64,000 bases of DNA from Pseudotabrizicola sediminis (GTDB taxonomy: Bacteria > Pseudomonadota > Alphaproteobacteria > Rhodobacterales > Rhodobacteraceae): contig NZ_RPEM01000007.1 in assembly GCF_004745575.1 (NCBI RefSeq), forward strand, positions 42,660 through 106,659. Reading direction: 5' to 3'. Position numbers and translations under genes: made by a program. Positions 37,707 through 45,831 of this stretch are shown piece by piece (position 1 is the stretch's first letter; the number at the start of each line of letters is the position of its first letter). The notes under the pieces are model-generated. The model was not told where the DNA came from. It worked only from the letters and a program-made list of their open reading frames with translations, and did no database searches.

Positions 37707-38822
37707 TTAGCCCGCAGGCTTTTGCGCCGTGATCGCCGAGGTGACATAGGGCCTTGGCCCCGGCAGCGGCCGGATCGCGGTGAAGCCTGCCGCGGCCAGC
37801 AGCGCGGCAATCTCGGCCGCCGACCGGGTTCGCCCGGTTTGCATCGCCAGTGTATAGATGGCGAAATAAACATCCGTCGCCGGGTCTGGCACAGCCCCGC
37901 CCGACATCGGTTCCGAGATCAGCAGCCGCCCGCCGGGGGGCAAGGCGCGCAAGGCAGAGGCCAGCAACGCCGCCACCGTGGCGTCCGTATGGTCATAAAG
38001 CACCCGGATCAGACTGATCATATCCGCGCCTTCGGGCAGTGGGTCATCGCGGAAACTGCCCGCGTGGACCGTCAGGTTGGGCAGCGGGGCGGCCCCCGCC
38101 ACCACGGCGGGCAGGTCGAACAGGGTCAGGCGCAGGCCCGGGTACTCTGCCGCCACCGCGCGCAGAAACGCCCCCGTGCCGCCGCCCACATCCATCAGAT
38201 GGTTTGTGCCGCCAAGGCTGACCAGCCGCAGCGTATCTGCCGCCACCAGCCCCTGACTGTCGGTCATCAACCGGCTGTAACGCGCGGCGAGCGCGGGGTC
38301 AGCAGCCCCGCCCGCCCCGAAGACATAGGGCCAGAACCTGGCCAGTTCCGGCTGGGTCTGGCCGCGGAAAAACGCCACCGGATCAGACAGGTCGCGGTAG
38401 AGCACATCATGGTGGCGCACCATTGCCTCCAGCCCCGGCACGGTCAGGAAGGCCCCGCCGCGCGGGGTCAGATGCCAAAGACCGCGCGCATGGCGCAGCA
38501 GTTTCAGCGCTGCCCCGGACTGCAACAGAATGGCCATCCGTTCGGGCGGCACATCAGCCCCCAGCGCCAGTGCCGACGTGCTCAGCGGCCCGTCAGCCAG
38601 CCGGTTCAGCACCCGCAATTCCACCAGCGCCAGCAGCGCCTGTGACTGCACAAAGCCCGACACCACATCGAAAAGCGCCCGCCCCTCGGCGCGCGATTTC
38701 AGTCTAAGGCCCGGAATACGTTCAATAACGGCATGAAAGCGCGGCGACATCGCCGCCCGCACCAGCCACCCCGGCCCCGGCCTGCGCATTCGCTCTGGCC
38801 CGGCCACCGGCACATCGGCCAC
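37707..38822 (-). CDS. crtF: Demethylspheroidene O-methyltransferase
   Basis: 371-residue SAM-dependent O-methyltransferase making the C1 methoxy group of spheroidene. It has an N-terminal winged-helix dimer domain (FDVVSGFVQSQALLALVELR) and the SAM motif HLMDVGGGTGAFLRAVAAEY, with DMISLIRVLYDHTDATVAAL and GGRLLISEPMSGG downstream. ATG 38822 is three bases after the crtE stop, so both are co-transcribed leftward. It ends about 160 bp from bchC on the same strand. Confidence 0.94.
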   Translation of the reverse strand: MADVPVAGPERMRRPGPGWLVRAAMSPRFHAVIERIPGLRLKSRAEGRALFDVVSGFVQSQALLALVELRVLNRLADGPLSTSALALGADVPPERMAILLQSGAALKLLRHARGLWHLTPRGGAFLTVPGLEAMVRHHDVLYRDLSDPVAFFRGQTQPELARFWPYVFGAGGAADPALAARYSRLMTDSQGLVAADTLRLVSLGGTNHLMDVGGGTGAFLRAVAAEYPGLRLTLFDLPAVVAGAAPLPNLTVHAGSFRDDPLPEGADMISLIRVLYDHTDATVAALLASALRALPPGGRLLISEPMSGGAVPDPATDVYFAIYTLAMQTGRTRSAAEIAALLAAAGFTAIRPLPGPRPYVTSAITAQKPAG

Positions 38823-38825
38823 GCC

Positions 38826-39695
38826 CTATCCCCTGGCGGCGGTCAGCCGCGCCGGGGTCATCTTTTCGGCATAGGCCCGTACCATCTGCGCCAGCATCGC
38901 CTCGCCGGGGCAGGCCGGGATCGAGGCGATCGCCCCGCCCAGAATGTCGCGCAGGTGGGCCACCGCGCCGGAGATTCCCAGTTCGGCCACGGCGGACGGG
39001 CGGCCATGCGCGGCATCCTGCCCCGCCGGTTTGCCCATCTCGTCGGCCCCCATCAGTGCATCTTTCAGATCATCGGCGACCTGAAAGGCCGACCCGATCC
39101 GCGCGCCCAGTTCCTCCCAGGGTTCCGCATCCTGCCCCGCCGCAAGCGCCCCCATCTGGGTGGCGGCGATGAACAGCGCGCCGGTCTTGGCGCGGTGATA
39201 AGCGTCGAGGTTGATCTGCGCCTCGCTCTCCCAGCCCTGGCCTGCACAGATGCCCATCGGCATGCCTGTGCGCTGCGCCAGATGCCGCACCAGCTGCAAC
39301 GCGCGCCCGGGCGCATTGGCCCCGGCACTCGCCAGAACCTCGAACGCCAGCACGATCAGGCTATCCCCCGCCAGCACCGCCAGCGGCTCGCCGAAGGCGC
39401 GGTGCACGGTGGCCTTGCCGCGCCGCACATCGGCATTGTCAAAGGCGGGCAGGTCATCATGCACAAGGCTGGCGCAATGGATCAGCTCCAGCGCCACCGC
39501 CGCCGCATCGGTCAGCCCGGGCCGGTCATCGCCGCAGGCCAGCGCCACCGACATCAGAATGGTGGGCCGGATCCGCGCGCCACCCGGAAACACCGCATAG
39601 GGCAGCGCCGCCCCCAGCCGCGCCGGGGCCGCCCCCGATTGCGTCAAAGACATCGCCTGCAGCATTGCCGCTTCAATCCGTCCGTCCAGTGCCAT
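38826..39695 (-). CDS. crtE: Geranylgeranyl diphosphate synthase
   Basis: 289-residue trans-prenyltransferase making GGPP for phytoene and the bacteriochlorophyll tail. The first aspartate-rich motif is SLVHDDLPAFDNADVRRGK and the second is FQVADDLKDALMG. The basic GGARIRPTILM region binds IPP. ATG 39695 is used; a longer frame to 39749 has no family support. The divergent crtD promoter region lies upstream with two PpsR operators. Confidence 0.95.
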   Translation of the reverse strand: MALDGRIEAAMLQAMSLTQSGAAPARLGAALPYAVFPGGARIRPTILMSVALACGDDRPGLTDAAAVALELIHCASLVHDDLPAFDNADVRRGKATVHRAFGEPLAVLAGDSLIVLAFEVLASAGANAPGRALQLVRHLAQRTGMPMGICAGQGWESEAQINLDAYHRAKTGALFIAATQMGALAAGQDAEPWEELGARIGSAFQVADDLKDALMGADEMGKPAGQDAAHGRPSAVAELGISGAVAHLRDILGGAIASIPACPGEAMLAQMVRAYAEKMTPARLTAARG

Positions 39696-39750
39696 GTGCC
39701 GCCCTTTTCCCGACGTTTTACCTGCCCATCGTGGCAGTCTGCGGCGCATG

Positions 39751-39792
39751 TGTAAACTAAAACTTACACATTCCTGTAATTCCCTATGGACA
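39751..39792. promoter_or_regulatory. crtE/crtD divergent promoter with two PpsR operators
   Basis: TGTAAACTAAAACTTACA at 39751-39768 and TGTAATTCCCTATGGACA at 39775-39792, 24 bp apart centre to centre. This spacing is close to that at bchC. They lie 56 bases from the crtE start and 28 bases from the crtD start, so one bound repressor complex could silence both directions. Confidence 0.83.
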
Positions 39793-39820
39793 ATGGCCCC
39801 CGTCCAGCCAGAATAGCCCT

Positions 39821-41401
39821 ATGGCCAAACAGCATGCCCCTCTTGACAACGACACCGCCATCGTGATCGGCGCGGGCATGGGCGGCCTTGCCGCTGCGAT
39901 CCGACTCGCCGCGATGGGGCTGGCGGTTACCGTCATCGAATCAGCCGACACCCCCGGCGGCAAGGCCCGCGCCATTGCCTCACCCGCTGGTCCGGTTGAT
40001 ACCGGCCCCACGGTGCTGACCATGCGCGGCGAATTCGACGACCTGTTTGCATTGGCGGGCCAGAGCCTTGACGACCACATACGCCTGATCCCGCAGCCCA
40101 TCCTTGCGCGGCACTGGTGGCAGGGCAGCCCGACGCTGGATCTGTTCCCCGAGACCGAGGCGAACATCGACGCGATCCACGCCTTCGCTGGTCCGCGTGA
40201 GGCGGCGGCCTTCGCCCGCTTTGACCGCATGGCGCAAGACCTGTTGGCGGCCTTCGACGCCCCCGTGATGCGGGCGGCCAGACCGAACCTGATGCAGATC
40301 GCCAAGGCAGCCGCTGCCCGACCCCGGATCTGGCCCGCGCTGCTGCCCGGCATCTCGCTCGAACGCCTGCTGCGGCTGCACTTCCGCGACCCGCGCCTGA
40401 TCCAGCTGTTTGCCCGCTATGCCACCTATGTCGGCGGCAGGCCCCGCCATGCGCCGGGCGTGCTCGCGCTGATCTGGCGGGCCGAGGCGCAAGGCGTCTG
40501 GGCGGTGGAGGGCGGAATGCACAGCTTGGCCGCCGCCCTCGCAAGGCTGGCGACCGCCATGGGCGTCCGGTTCCAGTATGCCACCCGCGCCCGCCGCATC
40601 GTCACCCAACAGGGCCGCGTCACTGCGGTCGAGGTTGAAGGCGGCCACACCCTGCGCTGCCGGTATTGCATCTTCAACGGCGACCCTGCCGCCCTGACCG
40701 ATGGTCTGCTGGGGCCCGCCGCCCAGACCGCGATTGCCACGGCAAAGACCACCCCCCGCAGCCTGTCAGCCCAGGTCTGGGCCTTTGCCGCCACGCCGCA
40801 AGGTGCCGACCTCACCCATCACAACGTCTTTTTCACCGATGACCCGAAGGCCGAATTCGGCCCTATCGGGCGCGGCCAGCCTGCCGAGCAGCCCACGCTT
40901 TACGTCTGCGCGCAGGATCGCACCCCCACCGCCCCCCCGGGGCCAGAGCGGTTCGAGATCATCCTGAACGCGCCCCCCAACCTTGCCCCCACCCCAGATG
41001 AGGAACCCCGATGCCGCCAGCGCACCTTTCCCCGGCTCCGGTCCTTCGGCCTGACCTTCTCGCCCGACCCGGACGCCACGGCCCTGACCACGCCCAGCCA
41101 TCTGGCGCAGATGTATCCGGCGTCACAGGGCGCGATCTACGGCCGCTCGCCCGAGGGGCTGCTGGCGGCGTTCCAGCGCCCGACAGCGCAGACCCGCCTG
41201 CCGGGGCTGGTGCTGGCGGGGGGCGGGGCGCATCCGGGAGCGGGGGTGCCGATGGCAGCCCTCTCCGCGCGGCACGCGGCCGAAGCGATCAGGCAGGACC
41301 GGATTTCCGGGTCGAGGTCGATGCCAATGGCTATGCCTGGTGGTACATCGACGGGGTCAGCCTTGACGGCACCCGCGCCGTCTCGGTCATCGCCTTCATA
41401 G
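39821..41401 (+). CDS. crtD: Methoxyneurosporene/hydroxyneurosporene dehydrogenase
   Basis: 526-residue FAD-dependent desaturase of the CrtI superfamily that introduces the C3,4 double bond in the spheroidene path. The N-terminal dinucleotide fold is AIVIGAGMGGLAAAIRLAAM followed by DTPGGKARAIASPAGPVDTG, and the C-terminal motif is LPGLVLAGGGAHPGAGVPMA. After EAIRQDR the last ~30 residues are Ser/Pro/Gly-rich and unlike the family. They overlap, in another frame, the conserved beginning of CrtC. The start ATG 39821 has a weak Shine-Dalgarno. Confidence 0.93.
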   Translation: MAKQHAPLDNDTAIVIGAGMGGLAAAIRLAAMGLAVTVIESADTPGGKARAIASPAGPVDTGPTVLTMRGEFDDLFALAGQSLDDHIRLIPQPILARHWWQGSPTLDLFPETEANIDAIHAFAGPREAAAFARFDRMAQDLLAAFDAPVMRAARPNLMQIAKAAAARPRIWPALLPGISLERLLRLHFRDPRLIQLFARYATYVGGRPRHAPGVLALIWRAEAQGVWAVEGGMHSLAAALARLATAMGVRFQYATRARRIVTQQGRVTAVEVEGGHTLRCRYCIFNGDPAALTDGLLGPAAQTAIATAKTTPRSLSAQVWAFAATPQGADLTHHNVFFTDDPKAEFGPIGRGQPAEQPTLYVCAQDRTPTAPPGPERFEIILNAPPNLAPTPDEEPRCRQRTFPRLRSFGLTFSPDPDATALTTPSHLAQMYPASQGAIYGRSPEGLLAAFQRPTAQTRLPGLVLAGGGAHPGAGVPMAALSARHAAEAIRQDRISGSRSMPMAMPGGTSTGSALTAPAPSRSSPS

Positions 41402-42228
41402 GCTCGGTGTTTTCTCCGTGGTACGGCTGGTCTGGCCGCCGCGACCCGGAAAACCACTGCTGCATCAACGTGGCCACCTATGGCCCTGGCAGCCGGTTCA
41501 CCATGACTGATCGGGGCCGCCCAGCGCTCCGCCGCAGCGCCGACACGTTCGAGGTCGGGCCAAGCCGCCTGCACTGGACCGGCACCCAGCTAATCATCGA
41601 CATCAATGAATGGGGCGCGCCGCCCATGGTGACCCCGGTGCGTGGCCAGATCATCCTGACCCCGCAGGCGGTGACGGGCATGGAGGTCATGCTGACCCCT
41701 GACGCCGCCCACATCTGGCGCCCCTTTGCGCCCACCTGCCATATCGCGGTGAACCTGACCCAAGGCCACCAATGGGAAGGCCACGGCTATTTCGACGCCA
41801 ATTTCGGGACACGCGCGCTGGAACAGGATTTCGATTTCTGGACCTGGGGCCGCTATCCAATGCAGGACCGCGCCCTGTGCATCTATGATGCCACCCGCCG
41901 CGACGGCACCACGCTGGATCTGGCGGTGGAGATCGACAGCGCGGGGGAAGTGCGCGAGACCACAGCCCCGCCCCGCACCCGCTTTGCCCGCAGCCTGTGG
42001 CAGGTGAAACGCGAAACCCGGGCCGATGCGGGCACGATGCCACGCCAGCGCCTGAACATGCTGGATGCGCCGTTCTACAGCCGCAGCCTTGTGGAAACCC
42101 GCATCAACGGCGAGGCAACCACCGGCGTGCACGAGGCGCTTGACCTGCGCCGCTTCCGCCAGCCGCTGCTGAAACCCATGCTGGCGGTGCGCGTGCCACG
42201 CCGCGCGGGATGGACGTTCACAGACTGA
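41302..42228 (+). CDS. crtC: Carotenoid 1,2-hydratase (hydroxyneurosporene synthase); start unresolved
   Basis: Enzyme adding water to the psi end group of neurosporene. Conserved CrtC sequence is readable from NGYAWWYIDGVSLDG through VIAFIGSVFSPWYGWSGRRD, GPSRLHWTGTQLIIDINEW, HGYFDANFGTRALEQDFDFW and WTWGRYPMQDRALCIYD to the stop. The listed left end marks recognisable CrtC sequence, not a start codon. In this frame there is no ATG, GTG or TTG between ATG 41011 (which has GAGGAA upstream but gives a ~97-residue Arg/Gly/Pro-rich extension overlapping crtD) and GTG 41407 (which cuts off conserved sequence). Possible explanations are a non-AUG start, a frameshift from crtD, or a sequence error. 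Confidence 0.85.
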   Translation, partial: DFRVEVDANGYAWWYIDGVSLDGTRAVSVIAFIGSVFSPWYGWSGRRDPENHCCINVATYGPGSRFTMTDRGRPALRRSADTFEVGPSRLHWTGTQLIIDINEWGAPPMVTPVRGQIILTPQAVTGMEVMLTPDAAHIWRPFAPTCHIAVNLTQGHQWEGHGYFDANFGTRALEQDFDFWTWGRYPMQDRALCIYDATRRDGTTLDLAVEIDSAGEVRETTAPPRTRFARSLWQVKRETRADAGTMPRQRLNMLDAPFYSRSLVETRINGEATTGVHEALDLRRFRQPLLKPMLAVRVPRRAGWTFTD

Positions 42229-42253
42229 GCCACAGCCACCTGTTCCCTGTGGC
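42229..42253 (+). terminator. Weak hairpin after crtC
   Basis: GCCACAG and CTGTGGC pair over 7 bp with an 11-base loop immediately after the crtC stop. There is no T run. It is a possible 3' end of the crtDC message facing the convergent tspO gene. Confidence 0.35.
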
Positions 42254-42339
42254 CATTGCCGGCGGCTGTCCGCCCCCCAAGGCTATCGGCCCGCCCCGAG
42301 GCTATGTCAGGACAGATGATGGCAACAGGGTAAGGGCGA

Positions 42340-42816
42340 TCAGCCCGCCGCCACGCCCGGATTGCGCAGCCAGACCGAAGCGTTCAGCGCCCCGGCAATC
42401 GTGACCCACAGCAAATAGGGCGCGAACAGCCAGCCTGCCAGCGGGTCGATCCGCCAGAACACCAGCAGAGTCGCCGCGACCGCCAGCCACAACAGGCCCA
42501 GCACCACCAACCCGGCCCGAATCCGCCGCAGCCCGAAAAACACCGGGGTCCACAGCGTGTTCAGCGCGATCTGCACCGCCCAGAGCGCCAGCCCCTGCCC
42601 CACCAGCGGATCAAACCCGGCCTGCATCGCCACCCGCATCGCCGCCACCGCGATGCAGATATACAGGATCGTCCAGGCCACCGGGAACATCCAGTCCTTC
42701 GGGGTCCACCACGGCTTTGACAGACCCTTGTACCAGTCGCCGGGCTGGAACATCGCCCCGGTCGCTGCCGCAGCACCACAGGCGGCCAGAAAGGTGAAAA
42801 ACAGCGCGAAATCCAT
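42340..42816 (-). CDS. tspO: TspO/MBR tryptophan-rich sensory protein (CrtK)
   Basis: 158-residue five-helix outer-membrane or envelope protein that binds tetrapyrroles. In Rhodobacter sphaeroides it tunes photosynthesis-gene expression in response to oxygen. The tryptophan-rich signature SKPWWTPKDWMFPVAWTILY lies near residue 33, and LNTLWTPVFFGLRRIRAGL and GWLFAPYLLWVTIAGALNAS are typical. Classic place between crtB and crtC. Start ATG 42816 follows AGGGGCTC. Confidence 0.94.
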   Translation of the reverse strand: MDFALFFTFLAACGAAAATGAMFQPGDWYKGLSKPWWTPKDWMFPVAWTILYICIAVAAMRVAMQAGFDPLVGQGLALWAVQIALNTLWTPVFFGLRRIRAGLVVLGLLWLAVAATLLVFWRIDPLAGWLFAPYLLWVTIAGALNASVWLRNPGVAAG

Positions 42817-43059
42817 GGTGGAGCCCCTAAGGTGATGTGCCCTCTATCTAACCCGGATCGGCCAAAGCGCAAGCCAAAGCGGGTGGGGGCCACACGCAAG
42901 ACGGGTGCCGCGCCCCGCTCGGCTCACCTGCTCTGCGCGCCCAAAGCGCCTTCGCGCAAGCGCGTTATCGGTCCCTCTGATACGGTGTTGGAGCTGCCAA
43001 AAAGACCGACCGGTTGTGCGACGTGTAGAATACGGGATGAATTCGCCATGCCAAACCGT

Positions 43060-43077
43060 TGGTTTCAAGTGAAACCA
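43060..43077. promoter_or_regulatory. Palindrome in the 307-bp tspO-crtB gap
   Basis: The interval 42817-43123 has no convincing gene and no TGT-N12-ACA site. It contains TGGTTTCAAGTGAAACCA, a perfect 7-bp inverted repeat around a 4-bp centre, 47 bases past the crtB stop and about 240 bases upstream of tspO. It could be an operator for an unidentified regulator of tspO; no U tract follows, so it is not a good terminator. Confidence 0.4.
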
Positions 43078-43123
43078 CAGGCTGCAACACAGGGGAACAT
43101 CGTGGGCAGCCGCAGCCCCCTTT

Positions 43124-44128
43124 TCAGGCAATGCCGCGCGAGCGGGCCTCCAGCTGGTTCAGCACCTCGAACAGCGCGTCCGACCGGCCCCGCGCGCCGG
43201 CCTTGCGGGCGGCGGCATCGACCAGAAAGGCCACCTCCGGCGCAGGTTTGGCATGCAGCACCGCCGCACGCGGCAACAGCGGCGAGGCGGCGGCGCGAAA
43301 GCCGGCCAGCATCAGCCAGCCCAGCTTTTGCCCCTTGCCGGTGCGCGCCCGCTGCGTCACAGAATCATGCCCCGCCCGCGCCACCTGTGTGCCGATCCCG
43401 GCATAGATATGCCGCGCAGCAAAGATCCCCGGACGGCAGGCCAGCGGCAGCGCCGCCACCCCGGCCTCGGACCGCTGATACAGCCGGTCCGCCTCACGCA
43501 AAAGCCGCGCCGTCACCCGGCGCACGCCGTTGCAGGCGGCGGGGTCGGCCAGAAACGGCTGCAGATCGACGCCCTCTTCTTCCAGCCAGTCCAGCGGCAG
43601 AAACACCCGCCCCGCCCGCGCATCCTCGCCAACATCGCGGCTGATATTGGTCAGCTGCATCGCCAGCCCCAGATCGCAGGCCCGTGCCAGCGCATCGGCC
43701 TCGCGTACCCGCATCAGCACGCACATCATCGCGCCAACCGCCGCCGCAACCCGGGCGGAATAGTCAAGAACACCCGACAGCGTGTCATAGCGCCGCCCCA
43801 TCGCATCCCAGGCAAGGCCTTCCAGCAACGCCTCGGGCAACACGCGGGGCATGTCGAATTCCTCGACCACCGATGCAAAGGCCCGGTCGGCAAAGCCGTC
43901 GCGCGGACGGCCCTGATACACCAGATCCAGCCGGTCGCGCAGCCGCAGGACTGCCCCCGCCTTGTCGGTGCCCTCATCCACCTCGTCATCCGCCACCCGG
44001 CAGAAGGCGTACAGTGCCAAGGCCGGGTCGCGCACCCGTGCGGGCAGCACGCGGGATGCCGCGTGAAACGACAAAGACCCGGTACGGATCGCGGCGCGGC
44101 AGGCCGCCATGTCTGCGGGCGCGATCAT
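43124..44128 (-). CDS. crtB: Phytoene synthase
   Basis: 334-residue squalene/phytoene synthase joining two GGPP molecules. Substrate motifs are YAFCRVADDEVDEG (DxxxD) and LAMQLTNISRDVGEDARAGR, with FLPLDWLEEEGVD downstream. The N-terminal GSLSFHAASRVLPARVRDPA is also typical. Its ATG overlaps the crtI stop by four bases, so crtIB is one operon. Confidence 0.96.
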   Translation of the reverse strand: MIAPADMAACRAAIRTGSLSFHAASRVLPARVRDPALALYAFCRVADDEVDEGTDKAGAVLRLRDRLDLVYQGRPRDGFADRAFASVVEEFDMPRVLPEALLEGLAWDAMGRRYDTLSGVLDYSARVAAAVGAMMCVLMRVREADALARACDLGLAMQLTNISRDVGEDARAGRVFLPLDWLEEEGVDLQPFLADPAACNGVRRVTARLLREADRLYQRSEAGVAALPLACRPGIFAARHIYAGIGTQVARAGHDSVTQRARTGKGQKLGWLMLAGFRAAASPLLPRAAVLHAKPAPEVAFLVDAAARKAGARGRSDALFEVLNQLEARSRGIA

Positions 44129-45699
44129 TCTGCGGCCATCCGCAGCGCATATTGCGCCGGTGACTCATGCCGCACCAAGGGGTCGGGCACCAGCTTGCCC
44201 AGCACCTCTGCCGTGCCGATCACGCCGGGCATGCCCGCGCCGGGATGCGTGCCCGCCCCCGCCAGATACAGGCCCGGCAGTTCCTCGCTCACATTGTGCG
44301 GGCGGAACCAGGCCGATTGCAGGATGCGCGGCTCGATCGAGAACCCGGCCCCAAAGGGCGACAGATACCGGTCGCGGAAGGTTTCGGGGGTGAAGGTGAC
44401 GCTTTCGGTAATGCGGTCGGTCACACCCGGCAGCAGACGCTCTTCCAGCACTTTCAGCATCTTGGCGCGGTAGGGTTCTTCCTCTGCCGCCCAGTCGACG
44501 CCATTGTCGTGGCCCAGATGCGGCACCGGCGACAGGACATAGAAGGTGTCATCCCCCGCTGGCGCGCAGCTTGGGTCAGTGACTGAAGGACGGTGGACAT
44601 AGAGGCTCATGTCATCGGCCAGTTTGCCGCGGATGAAGATGTCCTTGATATGCTCGCGGTAACGGGGCCCAACGACGATGGAGTGGTGGCCCACGTCCTT
44701 CCACATCTCCCTGGTGCCCTTGGTTCCGAAATACCAGACATAAAGCCCCATCGACCAGCGCGCGCGCTTCAGCTTGGCCGGCGTCCAGCGCTTCTTGGGC
44801 GCGTTGCGCAGCAGCCGGTCATAGGTGTGGCCCGCATCGGCGTTCGACACGACCACCGAAGCCGCCAATGTCTCCCCTGACACCATCCGCACGCCCGATG
44901 CGCGACCACCTGCGATGGTGATCTCGTCAACTTCCGCCCCCTGCACCACCTCGCCGCCCTGCGACTGGATGACACCAACCATCGCGTCGGCAATGGCCTG
45001 CACCCCGCCCATGGCGTAGTGGACGCCGAATGCCTTTTCCAGATGGCTGACAAGGATATACATTGACGTCACGTTGAACGGGTCACCGCCAATGAACAGC
45101 GGATGGAAGGACAGCGCAAAGCGCAGGTGTTCATCCTTCACCCGCGACGCGGCATGACCATAGACCGACCGGTCTGCCCGCATGCGGATGAAGGTCGGGA
45201 TCGCCTTGGCCGTTTGCCACAGCTTGTGCATCGGCTTGCGGCCCATGTCTTCATAGCCAAACCAATAGCGCGCCTCGGAATCCTTGAGGAACTTCGCATA
45301 CCCCTTTGAGTCGGAGGAGGAAATCCGCGCGACCTCTGCCTTGATCGCAGCGTCGTCTTGCCGCGCGGTAAAGGTCTCGCCATCGGCAAAGCGAATCTCG
45401 TAGAATGGGTCCATCGGTTTCAGCGCCACAGCGGCATCGAAATCTCGCCCGCACACCGCCCAAAGATCGCGCAGGCCCTGCGGCACCGTCACGATGGTCG
45501 GCCCAAGGTCGAATCGGTGGCCGCCTTGGGTGATCGACGACCCGCGCCCGCCTGCACGGTCCAACCGGTCGAGCACCGTGACCCTGTACCCCTTTGCCCC
45601 AAGCCGCATGGCCGAGGCGAGACCGCCAAGCCCCGCACCGATAACGATGGCCTGATCGGCAGCAGGCGGCGGGGCGGGTGTGTTTGATGAATCGCGCAT
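44125..45699 (-). CDS. crtI: Phytoene desaturase
   Basis: 524-residue FAD enzyme that desaturates phytoene, in Rhodobacter in three steps to neurosporene. The dinucleotide fold is AIVIGAGLGGLASAMRLGAK with DRAGGRGSSITQGGHRFDLG, and the C-terminal carotenoid-dehydrogenase signature is LYLAGAGTHPGAGMPGVIGT. Start ATG 45699 lacks a strong ribosome-binding site. It is divergent from crtA, with two PpsR operators between. Confidence 0.96.
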   Translation of the reverse strand: MRDSSNTPAPPPAADQAIVIGAGLGGLASAMRLGAKGYRVTVLDRLDRAGGRGSSITQGGHRFDLGPTIVTVPQGLRDLWAVCGRDFDAAVALKPMDPFYEIRFADGETFTARQDDAAIKAEVARISSSDSKGYAKFLKDSEARYWFGYEDMGRKPMHKLWQTAKAIPTFIRMRADRSVYGHAASRVKDEHLRFALSFHPLFIGGDPFNVTSMYILVSHLEKAFGVHYAMGGVQAIADAMVGVIQSQGGEVVQGAEVDEITIAGGRASGVRMVSGETLAASVVVSNADAGHTYDRLLRNAPKKRWTPAKLKRARWSMGLYVWYFGTKGTREMWKDVGHHSIVVGPRYREHIKDIFIRGKLADDMSLYVHRPSVTDPSCAPAGDDTFYVLSPVPHLGHDNGVDWAAEEEPYRAKMLKVLEERLLPGVTDRITESVTFTPETFRDRYLSPFGAGFSIEPRILQSAWFRPHNVSEELPGLYLAGAGTHPGAGMPGVIGTAEVLGKLVPDPLVRHESPAQYALRMAAE

Positions 45700-45714
45700 A
45701 TCGGGATGATAACC

Positions 45715-45807
45715 TGTCTAGTTCAATTTACAACAATAGGCTTTGCCTGCGAAAAGCCAACCTTACAGCTTCCCCTTGCAGTCAAAAAATGTCAGACTAA
45801 GTTTACA
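45715..45807. promoter_or_regulatory. crtI/crtA divergent promoter with two PpsR operators
   Basis: TGTCTAGTTCAATTTACA at 45715-45732 (crtI side) and TGTCAGACTAAGTTTACA at 45790-45807 (crtA side), 75 bp apart. For crtA, TTGCAG and TAAGTT spaced 16 bases form a plausible sigma-70-type promoter whose -10 lies inside the second site. The wide spacing would need looping or separate repressor tetramers. Confidence 0.82.
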
Positions 45808-45818
45808 CTTGCCACTCT

Positions 45819-45824
45819 GGAGGA
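45819..45824 (+). promoter_or_regulatory. Shine-Dalgarno of crtA that points to an AUU start
   Basis: GGAGGA lies seven bases before ATT at 45832 and has no ATG, GTG or TTG at a usable distance in the crtA frame. It is the strongest argument for the chosen crtA start. Confidence 0.65.
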
Positions 45825-45831
45825 CCAATCC

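Noticed and set aside
41011..41300. ATG 41011 as the ordinary start of crtC
   Set aside because: It has a fair Shine-Dalgarno (GAGGAA). However, the extension is Arg/Gly/Pro/Ala-rich without similarity to CrtC and overlaps conserved crtD coding sequence including the GGGAHPGAG motif. Kept only as one option in the findings.
45706..45831. Upstream extension of crtA from ATG 45706
   Set aside because: It would place two PpsR operators, the likely crtA promoter and a perfect Shine-Dalgarno inside the coding region, and the added residues are not CrtA-like.
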